Shown here piece by piece: positions 42,911 through 52,201 of a stretch of 64,000 nucleotides of DNA. Each line of letters opens with the position of its first letter. Position 1 is the first letter of the stretch. A program made the translations under genes and the position numbers. The notes beneath the pieces are model-generated. The model saw only the letters and a list, made by a program, of their open reading frames with translations. It did no database searches and was not told the origin of the DNA. Source of the stretch: Rufibacter roseus (GTDB taxonomy: Bacteria > Bacteroidota > Bacteroidia > Cytophagales > Hymenobacteraceae); contig NZ_LRML01000009.1 in assembly GCF_001647285.1 (NCBI RefSeq), forward strand, positions 1-64,000. Direction: 5' to 3'.

Positions 42911-43600
42911 ATGATAAAAACTGTCAACCTTCAGAAGAAATATACCACCGATGAGGTGGAAACTACCGCTTTGGTCAATGTAAACCTCCACGTGAAACAG
43001 GGCGAGTTTCTGGCTATCATGGGGCCATCGGGCTGCGGTAAGTCTACGCTGCTCAACATCATCGGACTTCTGGACAACCCCAGTGGCGGTGAGTTCTATT
43101 TTCTGGAGCAGGAGATATCAAAATTCAGTGAACGGCAGCGGGCGAATCTTCGCAAAGAGTATTTAGGGTTTGTGTTCCAAAGCTTTAACCTGATTGATGA
43201 ACTGACTGTGTATGAAAACGTGGAACTGCCACTTATTTACCTGAACGTGGGTAGTGCCGAGCGAAAGCAGCGCGTAGAGCAGGTGCTGGAGCAAATGCAG
43301 ATTGCACACCGCCGAAACCACTTCCCGCAGCAACTATCTGGTGGTCAGCAGCAACGGGTGGCTATTTCTAGAGCCGTAGTGTCAAAACCAAAGTTGCTTC
43401 TGGCTGATGAACCTACTGGTAACCTTGATTCTGCCCACGGCCAGGAAGTGATGCAGCTCCTAAGCACCCTGAACGAGCAAGGCACCACCATTGTCATGGT
43501 GACCCACTCCCCTACTGACGCTGATTATGCCCACCGCATTGTCAACTTATTTGACGGGCAAATCATCTCTGAAAACGTGAAAGAACTCGCCACACTCTAA
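42911..43600 (+). CDS. ABC transporter ATPase (MacB/LolD type)
   Basis: A 229-residue ATPase of the MacB/LolD group. Walker A is GPSGCGKST (about residues 38-46), Q-loop FVFQSFNLIDELT, signature LSGGQQQRVAIS, Walker B LLLADEPTGNLDS, and H-loop MVTHSPT. It energises a mechanotransmission-type exporter. It follows the HlyD-like gene by 220 bases, a gap that holds the hairpin and the GGGGG repeat, and precedes the permease by 12 bases. Confidence 0.94.
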   Translation: MIKTVNLQKKYTTDEVETTALVNVNLHVKQGEFLAIMGPSGCGKSTLLNIIGLLDNPSGGEFYFLEQEISKFSERQRANLRKEYLGFVFQSFNLIDELTVYENVELPLIYLNVGSAERKQRVEQVLEQMQIAHRRNHFPQQLSGGQQQRVAISRAVVSKPKLLLADEPTGNLDSAHGQEVMQLLSTLNEQGTTIVMVTHSPTDADYAHRIVNLFDGQIISENVKELATL

Positions 43601-43612
43601 ATCCTACCTAAT

Positions 43613-46024
43613 ATGTTGAAGAACTATTTTTTAGTGGCGGTACGCACCTTGCGCCGGCACCTTGGGTATACTACACTCAATGTGGTAGGCTTGGCTTTAG
43701 GTATCACCTGTAGTTTGCTCCTGTTTCTGGTAATTCAGCACGAGCTCAGCTTTGACACTTTCCATAGCAAGGCAGACCGCATCTACCGCATTAATGTAGA
43801 CAAAGTAACCCAGCATGGCCCTAGCTATTCAGCGGGAACGCCTTACCCTATGCTGGCCACCATTAAAGCCTCTTTGCCGGAATTAACGCCAGCCACGCAC
43901 ATTTTCAACCTAGACGAAGGAACCATCACGGTGCTTTCAACAAATGACAAAGTCGCTCCCCAAAGATTCAGGGAAGAGAACAATATTTTGTTCATTGAGC
44001 CGGAGTTCTTTGACTTGTTCGATTTTGAAACAGGTAATGTCAACGCCAAACAGGCCATAGCGGCCCCCAACAGCCTCTTGCTGACCAGCACCATTGCCGA
44101 GAAGTATTTTCCGGGGCAAAACCCAGAGGGACGAATGCTCCGTCTGAACAACGAGGTAAACCTGAAGGTAACCGGTGTTATACCAGATGCTCCCGCCAAT
44201 ACAGATTTGCCCTTCATTATGCTGGTCAATTACGAGAACTCTAAAAAAATAAATTTATTCTCGAATGATACCTGGAACAGCACCAGCAGCAACCATCAGG
44301 TGTATTTCGCCTTAGCCCCGAGTGCCTCGGTGCAGCAGTCAGAAGATCGGCTTAATAAAATAACCTCTGAACTCCGTAGGCTTTCTCCCGGAGAAAAGGA
44401 ACGATATACGTTCCAAGCGCTGAGCAAGGTGCATTTTGACGACCGCTACAGCAATTTTGGAGACCGCACCATCAGCACCACTACCCTTTGGGCTATGGCA
44501 TTGGTAGGCTTGTTCTTGGTATTGGTAGCCTCCATCAACTTTGTGAACCTGGCCACGGCCCAAGCCCTCCGGAGAGCCAAAGAAGTAGGCATGCGAAAGG
44601 TGCTGGGTGCCAACAAAACGCAGCTAATGGTGCAGTTCCTTTGTGAGACCGGCCTGATTACACTGGTTGCGGTGCTTTTATCGGTAGTATTAGCAGAGTT
44701 GCTGCTGCCTTTCCTGAACAAATTGCTAGACCTGCAGATTACCTTTTCCATTTTAAACAGCCCTGCAGCGCTGCTCTTCCTGCTGGCCGAACTGCTCACG
44801 GTTACTTTTTTTGCGGGTTTTTATCCGGCGCTGGTTCTGTCAGGCTTCCAGCCCATCTCCGCCTTAAAAAGCAAAGTGGCTACGGCCCGTACGGCGGGTA
44901 TTTCACTCCGGCAGGCGCTGGTGGTGGTGCAGTTTACTATTTGCCAGGTGCTCATTATCTGCACCATTATTGTGCACAACCAAATGGAGTATTTCCGTAG
45001 CGCCTCCCTGGGTTTTGACAAAGAAGCCATCGTCACTATTCCTTTCCCATCTGGGCAGGCCAAGAAGCTAATGGCGCTGCGGCCTCAGCTAGAGGCACAT
45101 TCGGCCGTTAAGAACGTCACCTTTGCCTTTGCCGCGCCTTCTTCCAACTCTAACTTTTCTATGTCTTTCAGGTTCGATGACTATTCCATTAACCACAATT
45201 TCAACCTAAACTTTAAAGTAGCCGATGAACATTTTGTAGAGACCTTTGGCATTGACCTGCTGGCCGGGCGCATTTACGAGAAAAGCGACACCATGCGTGA
45301 GTTTCTGGTAAACGAAACATTTCTTAGAAACGTGGGCATTACAAACCCGGAGGAGGCGCTGGGTAAAAAGCTGCTGGTGAACGGCGGAAATTCAGAAGGC
45401 CCTATTGTGGGGGTGGTAAAAGATTTCCATGTGGGCTCTTTGCGCAACAAAATTGAACCCGTGGTTATTTCCACGTGGAGCTCGTTGTATTTTACCGTAA
45501 ATGCCAAAATTGAGCAGAAGGATGCCACCGCCGCCCTGGCCCACCTAAAAAAAATATGGACCTCTGCTTACCCAGATGATGTTTTCTATTATGAATTTTT
45601 AGACGACACCCTTGCCCGATTTTATGAGGATGAGCAGCGGCAGGCGCACCTGTTCAAGATTTTCTCCTTCATTGCCATTCTGATTGGCTGCTTGGGTTTA
45701 TATGGGCTGGTGTCTTTTATGGTAACACAACGCACCAAAGAAGTGGGCGTGCGTAAAGTGCTGGGAGCCTCCTCTGGCAGTATATTAGTGTTGTTCTCTA
45801 AAGATTTTGCCAAGCTGGTGCTGGTGGCTTTTGTGCTGGCCGTACCTGTTTCTTATTACTTCATGAACAAGTGGCTACAAGACTTCACCTACCGCATTGA
45901 CATAAGTTACTGGGTGTTTTTTGTGGCGGGGGCACTTACGCTGCTTATTGCCTTAACCACCGTAAGTGTACAAGCTTTGCGGGCTGCTTTCTCTAATCCG
46001 GTTATTGCCCTCAAAACTGAATAG
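43613..46024 (+). CDS. FtsX-like ABC permease (double MacB module)
   Basis: An 803-residue permease with the two-module architecture usual in Bacteroidota. An N-terminal helix (residues 20-42) and a large periplasmic MacB core domain are followed by three FtsX-type helices near residues 290-410. A second periplasmic domain and a final set of helices (about 680-800) follow. Both FtsX modules carry the typical VGMRKVLGANKTQLMVQF and VGVRKVLGASSGSILVLF motifs. With the ATPase and HlyD-like adaptor it forms a MacAB-like exporter. Substrate unknown. Confidence 0.92.
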   Translation: MLKNYFLVAVRTLRRHLGYTTLNVVGLALGITCSLLLFLVIQHELSFDTFHSKADRIYRINVDKVTQHGPSYSAGTPYPMLATIKASLPELTPATHIFNLDEGTITVLSTNDKVAPQRFREENNILFIEPEFFDLFDFETGNVNAKQAIAAPNSLLLTSTIAEKYFPGQNPEGRMLRLNNEVNLKVTGVIPDAPANTDLPFIMLVNYENSKKINLFSNDTWNSTSSNHQVYFALAPSASVQQSEDRLNKITSELRRLSPGEKERYTFQALSKVHFDDRYSNFGDRTISTTTLWAMALVGLFLVLVASINFVNLATAQALRRAKEVGMRKVLGANKTQLMVQFLCETGLITLVAVLLSVVLAELLLPFLNKLLDLQITFSILNSPAALLFLLAELLTVTFFAGFYPALVLSGFQPISALKSKVATARTAGISLRQALVVVQFTICQVLIICTIIVHNQMEYFRSASLGFDKEAIVTIPFPSGQAKKLMALRPQLEAHSAVKNVTFAFAAPSSNSNFSMSFRFDDYSINHNFNLNFKVADEHFVETFGIDLLAGRIYEKSDTMREFLVNETFLRNVGITNPEEALGKKLLVNGGNSEGPIVGVVKDFHVGSLRNKIEPVVISTWSSLYFTVNAKIEQKDATAALAHLKKIWTSAYPDDVFYYEFLDDTLARFYEDEQRQAHLFKIFSFIAILIGCLGLYGLVSFMVTQRTKEVGVRKVLGASSGSILVLFSKDFAKLVLVAFVLAVPVSYYFMNKWLQDFTYRIDISYWVFFVAGALTLLIALTTVSVQALRAAFSNPVIALKTE

Positions 46025-46033
46025 GCGATCCTC

Positions 46034-46073
46034 CTGTTTTAAATCTGTTTTCCAAAAAAGAGGGCTAAAACAG
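46034..46073. repeat. Family palindrome, copy 17
   Basis: CTGTTTTA / TAAAACAG outer arms intact, core partly mispaired, ten bases after the permease stop. Confidence 0.7.
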
Positions 46074-46094
46074 CACTAGGTCCTCTTCTTTTCT

Positions 46095-46128
46095 ACCCCC
46101 TCCTGTAGTAGGCGGGGGTTCTATTTTT
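46095..46128 (+). terminator. Intrinsic terminator of the exporter operon
   Basis: ACCCCCTCCT pairs with AGGCGGGGGT around GTAGT and is followed by TCTATTTTT, a canonical layout. Confidence 0.7.
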
Positions 46129-46230
46129 AGAAGTGTTTATTCTGTTTCCTTTAGCCCCTTCAAAACATAAGCCAATATATTCAGGTTTAGCAGTAGAAAT
46201 CGTTACATTTACACCTGCCTTTTCTATAAT

Positions 46231-46266
46231 GGTTTTGAGCTGTTTTTTAGAAAAGAGGTAAAAAAC
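46231..46266. repeat. Family palindrome, copy 18 (degenerate)
   Basis: GGTTTTGAGCTGTTTTTT / AAAAGAGGTAAAAAAC, weakly paired, in the leader of the stressosome operon. Confidence 0.5.
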
Positions 46267-46301
46267 AAAAACCTATACCCTCCCCAAACCCTAACCGCTA
46301 T

Positions 46302-47186
46302 ATGAACAAAGAAAGCGCTGCTGCCCTGAAAAGTAAGAAAAAGCAGATTCTGGAAAACTGGTTGAGCAATCAATTACAGGACGCCGCTCTGCGGGATGAT
46401 TTAATGAGCGTGGCTGAGCTTCAGCAGCAGTCTGAAGAGTTTTTAACAGCGCTGATCAAAGCTTTTGGCACCTCATCCGCGGAAGACACTGACTCAGAGG
46501 GGTATGAGCCTATTAGAGATATTCTGAACGAAATATCTATTTCACGCGCCCGCCAAGGCTTCTCGCCCCGTGAAACCAGCTCTTACATTCTGAGCCTGAA
46601 AGAAGTGCTGAGCAACGTGTTAGAAGACAGGTTCAAAGAAGACCCGGCCACGTTGTACCGCGAGATCATCTCCATGAACAAAATCATGGATAGCCTGAGC
46701 ATGGTCACCATGGAAACGTACATCAAAGGTCGTGAGGAAGTAATTCTGCGCCAAACTAATGAGATGAGCGAAATTTCCACTCCGGTTATACGCGTATGGG
46801 AAGGAATTTTGGCCCTGCCTATTATTGGCACCCTAGACAGCGCCCGCACCCAGGTGGTAATGGAGGCCTTGTTAGAAGAAATTGTAGCCACCGGTAGTCG
46901 CATTGCCATTCTTGACATCTCTGGTGTGCCTACCGTAGACTCATTGGTAGCCCAGCATTTAATAAAGACCGTGAGCGCCGCCCGCCTTATGGGAGCTGAG
47001 TGTATCATTAGCGGCATCAGGGCCGAAATAGCCCAGACCATTGTGCACTTAGGCATTGACCTCACCAACATCTACACCAAAGCCACCTTAGCCAGTGCTT
47101 TGAAAATGTCGTTTTCTATGCTGAACATTCAGGTTACCAGAGCAACCGGCACCTCACAGAACAATAAGCAGAACTTCGGGTTTTAA
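46302..47186 (+). CDS. rsbR: RsbR-like stressosome scaffold protein
   Basis: A 294-residue stressosome protein. An N-terminal helical RsbRD-type sensory region (residues 1-150, ILENWLSNQLQDAALRDDL) leads to a C-terminal STAS domain (about 160-275). Predicted phosphorylation sites by alignment with Bacillus subtilis RsbRA: T177 in LPIIGTLDSARTQ (equivalent to T171) and S214 in DISGVPTVDSLVAQHL (equivalent to T205). It would form the scaffold with RsbS and sequester RsbT. It is the first gene of a compact operon of five genes. Confidence 0.9.
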   Translation: MNKESAAALKSKKKQILENWLSNQLQDAALRDDLMSVAELQQQSEEFLTALIKAFGTSSAEDTDSEGYEPIRDILNEISISRARQGFSPRETSSYILSLKEVLSNVLEDRFKEDPATLYREIISMNKIMDSLSMVTMETYIKGREEVILRQTNEMSEISTPVIRVWEGILALPIIGTLDSARTQVVMEALLEEIVATGSRIAILDISGVPTVDSLVAQHLIKTVSAARLMGAECIISGIRAEIAQTIVHLGIDLTNIYTKATLASALKMSFSMLNIQVTRATGTSQNNKQNFGF

Positions 47187-47197
47187 GCAGCACTACC

Positions 47198-47596
47198 ATG
47201 GAAAGAATCCCAATTTTAAAAATGGGCCCCTTCCTGCTGGTGACTATACAAGTGGATCTGTATGACCGGCTGGCCCTTACCTTAGAGAACGACCTCATCA
47301 ACATGGTGAGCAAGACCGAAGCCAAAGGCGTGTTGATAGATATTTCCGCCGTAAGCATTGTAGACTCCTTTATGGGGCGCATTTTGGGCAATATTGCCTC
47401 AATGTCTAAAATAATGGATGCCACCACTGTAGTGGTAGGCATGCAGCCAGCGGTAGCCATTACCCTGGTAGAACTGGGTCTTACTCTTTCCGGCGTACAT
47501 ACCGCCCTTGACGTAGAACAGGGCATGGAACTGTTGCGCGATAAGATTGGCCAATTAGACAAGGATGAGGAAGGCCTCTATGATAGTTTTATCTAA
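47198..47596 (+). CDS. rsbS: RsbS-like STAS protein
   Basis: A 132-residue single STAS domain. S57 in IDISAVSIVDSFMGRIL matches the conserved phospho-Ser (S59 in Bacillus subtilis) whose phosphorylation by RsbT releases the kinase from the stressosome. It follows rsbR by 11 bases and overlaps the next gene by 17 bases, the usual translationally coupled arrangement. Confidence 0.92.
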   Translation: MERIPILKMGPFLLVTIQVDLYDRLALTLENDLINMVSKTEAKGVLIDISAVSIVDSFMGRILGNIASMSKIMDATTVVVGMQPAVAITLVELGLTLSGVHTALDVEQGMELLRDKIGQLDKDEEGLYDSFI

Positions 47597-47993
47597 AGAG
47601 AAGCTTCCTATTCAGAGAGAGCAAGACGTAGTTTTGTTCCGGAACCGGATCAAAGAACTAGCTACCAAGATAGGCATGAGTCTGGTAAACCAGACCAAGC
47701 TCATAACGGCTGCCAGTGAATTGGTCAGGAATATGCTACGCTACGGCGGCGGCGGCATTACGCATTTAGAGATTGTCAGCAGAAACAGCATACCAGGCGT
47801 ACGCTTAATCTTTGTAGATGAGGGGCCAGGTATAAAAGATGTAACCTTAGCCATGAAAGATGGTTATTCTACTGGAAAGAGTTTAGGGCTGGGGCTGCCG
47901 GGAGCTAAACGACTCGTGAATGAGTTCGATATTAAGAGCGAATCCGGCAAAGGCACCACAGTTACCATAATCCGGTGGAAAAATGGACTTTAA
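47580..47993 (+). CDS. rsbT: RsbT-like serine kinase
   Basis: A 137-residue switch kinase of the GHKL/HATPase family. The start at 47580 (MIVLSKEKL) is preferred; an in-frame ATG at 47565 adds five residues. The N box is ASELVRNMLRYGGGG, G1 is VDEGPGIKD, and G2 GYSTGKSLGLGLPGAKRL. It phosphorylates RsbR and RsbS and, once released, activates a downstream partner, in Bacillus RsbU. Here the adjacent partners are an ATPase-phosphatase and a hybrid kinase. Confidence 0.92.
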   Translation: MIVLSKEKLPIQREQDVVLFRNRIKELATKIGMSLVNQTKLITAASELVRNMLRYGGGGITHLEIVSRNSIPGVRLIFVDEGPGIKDVTLAMKDGYSTGKSLGLGLPGAKRLVNEFDIKSESGKGTTVTIIRWKNGL

Positions 47994-49026
47994 TTTTGAT
48001 GCGTACCACCAGTTCCCCCTTATAGACAGGAGCTTCCTGAACATTATAAGGCGGGACATTAGTAAAATTGCCGAAGCCCACAACTTTACTGAAGCGGAGG
48101 TGGGCAGAGTCAGCTTGGTAGTAACTGAAATGGCCACCAACCTGCTCAAGCACACCGGCACCCACGGCGGCGAACTGCTGGTGAAGCCTATTTGCCAATT
48201 GAACGGCAAAACCTGCGGAATTGAATTGCTCTGCCTGGACAACGGCCCCGGCATGAGTGATCCATTGCGCATGATGGAAGACGGTGTTTCTACCTTTGGC
48301 AGCATGGGCCAGGGGCTAGGATCTATAAAACGGCAATCTGACTTCTTTGACATCTACTCTCAGCGCGGTATTGGCACCGTTATCCTGTCTAGGGTGTACC
48401 GGAAAGGGAACGCGCCCAAATCCGGCGCCCGCAATGAAAATAAATTTGAGATAGGCGCAGTAATGGTGCCTAAGCAAGGGGAGCATGTCAGCGGCGATGG
48501 CTGGGGCATACGCCTGGCGCACCAGGGCGCCTACTTGTTTACCCTGGATGGTCTGGGCCATGGAGAGCATGCGCACGAGGCGGCCACCGCCGCACTGCAA
48601 GCCTTTCAGCAACAGCCAAAAGGCAGCCCTTCTGACATGCTACGCGGGGTACACAGTGCCATTAAAAGAACCAGAGGCGCCGTAGGCGCCATTGCCCACT
48701 GGACCGCTGATGCTGGCACCCTGCGTTTCTGCGGGGTAGGCAACATAGGCGGCAGACTGCTTTTGCATGACCGTGCCAAAAACCTGCTTTCTTACAACGG
48801 CACCCTTGGCATGAGCATGCCCAACACCATTAATGACCAACACCTGACCTGGGAGCGGGGCAATATTATTGTTTTACACTCTGACGGCTTAAAAAGTCGC
48901 TGGGATTTTCAGAAGTACCCGGAACTGACGAAGCATGACCCAACGTTGATAGCGGCAGTACTCTATAAAGACAATACCCGCACCACCGACGACACCTTGG
49001 TGGTAGTGGTACGTGCTACTGATTAA
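47983..49026 (+). CDS. RsbX-like protein: HATPase plus SpoIIE-type phosphatase
   Basis: 347 residues, with an 11-base overlap with rsbT. The N-terminal half is a second anti-sigma-type HATPase (N box TEMATNLLKHTG, G1 CLDNGPGMSD, G2 STFGSMGQGLGSIKRQ). The C-terminal half (about residues 150-347) is a PP2C/SpoIIE phosphatase with DGLGHGEHAHEAA and LHSDGLKSRWD. Bacillus RsbX has only the phosphatase part and resets RsbR/RsbS. The fused ATPase is usual in Gram-negative stressosome operons and may act as an extra switch kinase. Confidence 0.88.
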   Translation: MDFNFDAYHQFPLIDRSFLNIIRRDISKIAEAHNFTEAEVGRVSLVVTEMATNLLKHTGTHGGELLVKPICQLNGKTCGIELLCLDNGPGMSDPLRMMEDGVSTFGSMGQGLGSIKRQSDFFDIYSQRGIGTVILSRVYRKGNAPKSGARNENKFEIGAVMVPKQGEHVSGDGWGIRLAHQGAYLFTLDGLGHGEHAHEAATAALQAFQQQPKGSPSDMLRGVHSAIKRTRGAVGAIAHWTADAGTLRFCGVGNIGGRLLLHDRAKNLLSYNGTLGMSMPNTINDQHLTWERGNIIVLHSDGLKSRWDFQKYPELTKHDPTLIAAVLYKDNTRTTDDTLVVVVRATD

Positions 49027-49027
49027 T

Positions 49028-50353
49028 ATGGACCACCCTATCACCACCATTAAGCTGCAGAACGAACTGGACGTAGTGCTGGCGTATAAGCGCGCCATGC
49101 AGCTTTCTGAATTTTCAGGTTTACCCGTTGCCGCCCAAACAAAATTCGCGACGGCTGTTTCTGAGATTTGCCGTAATGTACTGGAGCACGTAGGCGAAGG
49201 CACCATTCGGTTCAGTATGGTAGAAAGCCGCAATTTTCTGTCTTTAGAAGCATTTGTGACAGACAGGGGCCGGGGTATACCCAATGTGCAGGAAATACTA
49301 GATCGCAAGTACGCTCCCGTGGGCGGCAAGGGCCAGGGCATATACAGTTCCCGAAAACTGGTAGATCATTTTCAGCTAGAAAGTGATTTTGAAAAAGGAA
49401 CCCGTGTACGACTGCAGAAGCGTGTCCCGCACAACCACCCGCCAATCAATGCCGCCATCATTCAAGGTTGGTCAGACTATTTCAACAATGAGTCTGAAAT
49501 ATCACCTTACGCAGAGATAAAGCGCCAGAACATGCAGCTCATTGAGCTGATGGAGCAGCTGCGGGTACGCACCATTGAGGCTGAGTACCAACTGCAGGAA
49601 ATCCAGCACCTAAACCAAGAGCTCCAAACCTCTAACCATGAAATCAATGCACTGCTGCAGGAGCGTGATGTCAAGAACCAGGAGTTGGAGCAGGTAAATA
49701 AAACGCTTGATGAATTTGCTCAAACAGTAACCCATGACTTAAAGGCGCCGCTGCACAACATTAGAGGGTTGTCTGAGGCTGTCACTGATTTTCTGCAAGA
49801 AGACAGCAAAGAAGAAGCACAGGCGGTAATGCCCATGATTCAGCTACAGATTAAGCGCATGGACCATCTCATTAGAGATGTACTGGCTTATTCACTTACA
49901 GGCAGGCAGCAAATACAGAAAAAGAAAGTGGCAGTGGGCGAGTTGCTTTATAATGTGCTTACCACCCTGGCCATACCCCAGGGCCTGCAGGTGTATGTGC
50001 CAGATGAACTACCAGTTTTAGAGACCGAGGAAATATTTCTGCAGCAGATTTTCAGCAACCTTCTTAGCAACGCCATTAAATATCATGACTTGCCTAACGG
50101 GCAAATCTGGATCAAAGCCTTTCAGCACCCAGCCTGTTGGGAATTTGCGGTAGTTGATGATGGCCCCGGCATACCCGCAGAAGACCATGGAAAAATATTT
50201 GAGTTGTTTGAAACCACTAGCGACGTGAACCACCCTGACAGCACGGGTATTGGGCTGGCATTAGTCCGGAAGATTGTGCAGGAAAAAGCAGGTCGCCTGT
50301 GGGTACATTCCAAAGGCCGGGGAACTGCCATGCACTTTACCTGGCCATATTAA
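49028..50353 (+). CDS. Hybrid kinase: RsbT/W-like ATPase fused to a histidine kinase
   Basis: 441 residues from ATG 49028, one base after the preceding stop (a GTG at 49013 is possible). Residues 1-135 form an anti-sigma-type HATPase (SEICRNVLEHVGEG, VTDRGRGIPN, GGKGQGIYSSRKL). Residues about 160-230 form a coiled coil (QLIELMEQLRVRTIEAEYQLQ). Then comes a HisKA helix with H236 in TVTHDLKAPLHN. The second HATPase has NLLSNAIKYHD, VVDDGPGIPAEDHGKIFELF and GIGLALVRKI. Two GHKL ATPases in one chain suggest a stressosome output kinase passing to a receiver such as the one at 50450. Confidence 0.88.
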   Translation: MDHPITTIKLQNELDVVLAYKRAMQLSEFSGLPVAAQTKFATAVSEICRNVLEHVGEGTIRFSMVESRNFLSLEAFVTDRGRGIPNVQEILDRKYAPVGGKGQGIYSSRKLVDHFQLESDFEKGTRVRLQKRVPHNHPPINAAIIQGWSDYFNNESEISPYAEIKRQNMQLIELMEQLRVRTIEAEYQLQEIQHLNQELQTSNHEINALLQERDVKNQELEQVNKTLDEFAQTVTHDLKAPLHNIRGLSEAVTDFLQEDSKEEAQAVMPMIQLQIKRMDHLIRDVLAYSLTGRQQIQKKKVAVGELLYNVLTTLAIPQGLQVYVPDELPVLETEEIFLQQIFSNLLSNAIKYHDLPNGQIWIKAFQHPACWEFAVVDDGPGIPAEDHGKIFELFETTSDVNHPDSTGIGLALVRKIVQEKAGRLWVHSKGRGTAMHFTWPY

Positions 50354-50388
50354 GATACTATTTCTTCAGGTAATTTGTCTCTATAGCC

Positions 50389-50432
50389 TATAAAAGCAGA
50401 AGGTGCCGCAATTGCGCACTTCTGCTTTTATA
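50389..50432. terminator. Bidirectional terminator between the kinase and the receiver gene
   Basis: TATAAAAGCAGAAG pairs with CTTCTGCTTTTATA, with further pairing inside (GTGC/GCAC). A- and T-tracts flank both sides, so it serves the two converging genes. Confidence 0.85.
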
Positions 50433-50449
50433 TAAAACCTATCGTAACT

Positions 50450-50875
50450 CTATTTCACGTAATACTGAGACATAATGTCTCTTACGTCAGATTCAGTAAG
50501 TGCTTTAGAGAAATGCTTCTTCACGTGCTCATATGTCTTCAACCGCTCTAAATCATAAAAACTGGCAGAAGAGGTAAGCATTAAGATGATCATGCCGCCT
50601 TTTTGCCCCAGATCTTGCTTATGATACTCATCTAAGAAACTGAAGCCATCCATAACCGGCATTTTAATGTCCAGGAAAATAAGATCAGGATACTTTACAG
50701 TAGCCCCATCTGCTCCCGCTTGCACCAAATACTCTAATGCTTCAGCGCCGTTCTTCTTTATAATGATTTCATTAGCTACTCCTAACTTAGACAGCAATCG
50801 CTTGTTGACGAAATTAGTAGTATCATCATCATCTACCAACATTACTAAATCCAACGGCTCGTACTGAGTCTTCAT
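50450..50875 (-). CDS. CheY-like single-domain response regulator
   Basis: A 141-residue receiver domain with the acidic pocket MLVDDDDTT, phospho-acceptor D69 in LIFLDIKMPVMDG, the Thr/Ser switch LTSSAS, and Lys in KKHFSKALTE. There is no output domain. It converges on the hybrid kinase, which makes it a plausible phosphorylation partner, but nothing else in the sequence proves that pairing. Confidence 0.92.
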   Translation of the reverse strand: MKTQYEPLDLVMLVDDDDTTNFVNKRLLSKLGVANEIIIKKNGAEALEYLVQAGADGATVKYPDLIFLDIKMPVMDGFSFLDEYHKQDLGQKGGMIILMLTSSASFYDLERLKTYEHVKKHFSKALTESDVRDIMSQYYVK

Positions 50876-51345
50876 ATAATTTAACTTTTAACAGGGGGGA
50901 AGCAAATTCTGGACCTTATATATACTTCACAAATATAGCAAAAACAAAGTTCAATGTTTTCACATTTTATAAAATTGGATCATGCAAAAACAACACAATT
51001 TCTGAACATTGCCATTGCGGCAACATTTGATTTAAAGCTGTTGTTTAGCCACTTGTTAATTTCTCACTCAACCCAAACACCCCTCTGGCAGAGCTAATCG
51101 GCTTATTACGGCCGCCTATTTACTTAGTTTCAAAAACTTCATCTTCTATATTTTCCTGAAGCACAAAATCTACCCTAGTCTTGATTCATTTAGTTCACCT
51201 ATTCCTAAAGCCAAATTTTTACCACATTAACACTGCATGCCCTACTTGCGTATTAGGGTGAGAGGATTGACCACGCCCTGATCTACGCCCCCACTTGCTC
51301 AGAGCTTTGGACGAACCGCTTACTCTACTTTAACAATAATAAGCT
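50876..51345. other. Intergenic region, nothing recognised
   Basis: About 470 AT-rich bases between divergent genes. No family palindrome, RNA gene or clear operator was found. It must hold the promoters of the receiver gene and the XRE-like gene; I could not pick them. Confidence 0.45.
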
Positions 51346-51744
51346 ATGGCCATTAACCTGCAGCAGATAAGCGCCCGCCTTAAATTCTATATGAGAATAA
51401 AAGAGCTGGACGTATACCAACTAAGCGTATTAACTCAAACTGAGCCTGCTTTGGTAGGCTGTATAGTGCAAGGCGAAGAGTATTCTATGGATGACCTGCT
51501 GGCGCTGCTCAAGCAGCTGCCAGATCTTAACTCAAGATGGGTAATTTATGGAGAGGGCAATGTTTTCAAGTCAAGCGAACAAAACCAAAATCCTGAGGGA
51601 CACCTGAAAAAAGACCGGGCCGCTTATTTAGCAGAAATGCAAAACCTGCTGCAAGAATTAGATGATATTGAGAAGCAAAGGCAGCAGCAAAGCAACTTAG
51701 ATCAACTGCGCGGAAGAATCAGGGAATTAACCAAGCATATATAA
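51346..51744 (+). CDS. XRE-like helix-turn-helix protein with coiled-coil tail
   Basis: A 132-residue protein. The N-terminal 65 residues (LKFYMRIKELDVYQLSVLTQTEPALVGCIVQG, then LDLNSRWVIYGEGNVF-type ending) have the spacing of XRE helix-turn-helix domains; the W-x-x-x-GEG end is typical of the Bacteroidota group. A Gln/Glu-rich coiled coil (about 90-128) probably dimerises it. No target is evident. A possible role is a small transcription regulator; the helix-turn-helix is not strongly canonical. Confidence 0.65.
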   Translation: MAINLQQISARLKFYMRIKELDVYQLSVLTQTEPALVGCIVQGEEYSMDDLLALLKQLPDLNSRWVIYGEGNVFKSSEQNQNPEGHLKKDRAAYLAEMQNLLQELDDIEKQRQQQSNLDQLRGRIRELTKHI

Positions 51745-52201
51745 GCAGCGTTTCCGGCCTGTTTTAAGCAAAACCCGCCGGAAACGCCGTGCATCCATAC
51801 AATGTACAGCCCCCTGTCCAACATCTTTTTATTTCGTAAAATTGAGAAGCTGAGGCAACCTAAATAAGTTTTGCCGAGTATTTAAAGCAGTAGCACACGT
51901 TTTTGTCAATTATATGGTTAGCAAAAAAACCTACTGGTTTAGAGGCAGCCACTGGCAAAATGTTACGTGGCTACCATAATTAGTAAAGGAGCGCGTACAA
52001 ATTACCGCTACTTCCAATTACAGGATAGCCTTCAGGCATCCCCCTTATCAAATTTTCAGTTGTATTTGAGTGCGCCGCATGCGGAAGAGCAAGAAAAGAA
52101 CAACATTATGCCTGCGGTTTCAGATTATTTTTGTAAAGTTAAGCGTCTACGTAGGGGTAGCGCCATGGAATTTCAGTCTAACTGTTAGAGGAGGCACCAA
52201 T
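51745..52201. other. Intergenic region with one palindrome and no supported gene
   Basis: It holds family palindrome copy 19 at its start and the leader of the small gene at 52202. Frames at 51967-52188 and 52070 onward lack family support and are treated as chance. Confidence 0.45.
51749..51786. repeat. Family palindrome, copy 19
   Basis: CGTTTCCGGC / GCCGGAAACG with inner TTTT/AAAA, just after the stop of the XRE-like gene. The outer T-tract is replaced by GTTTCC in both arms together. Confidence 0.8.

Noticed and set aside
51967-52188. 73-residue plus-strand frame and its overlapping 100-residue neighbour start
   Set aside because: No ribosome-binding site or family pattern; only the 56-residue frame from 52202 is supported.
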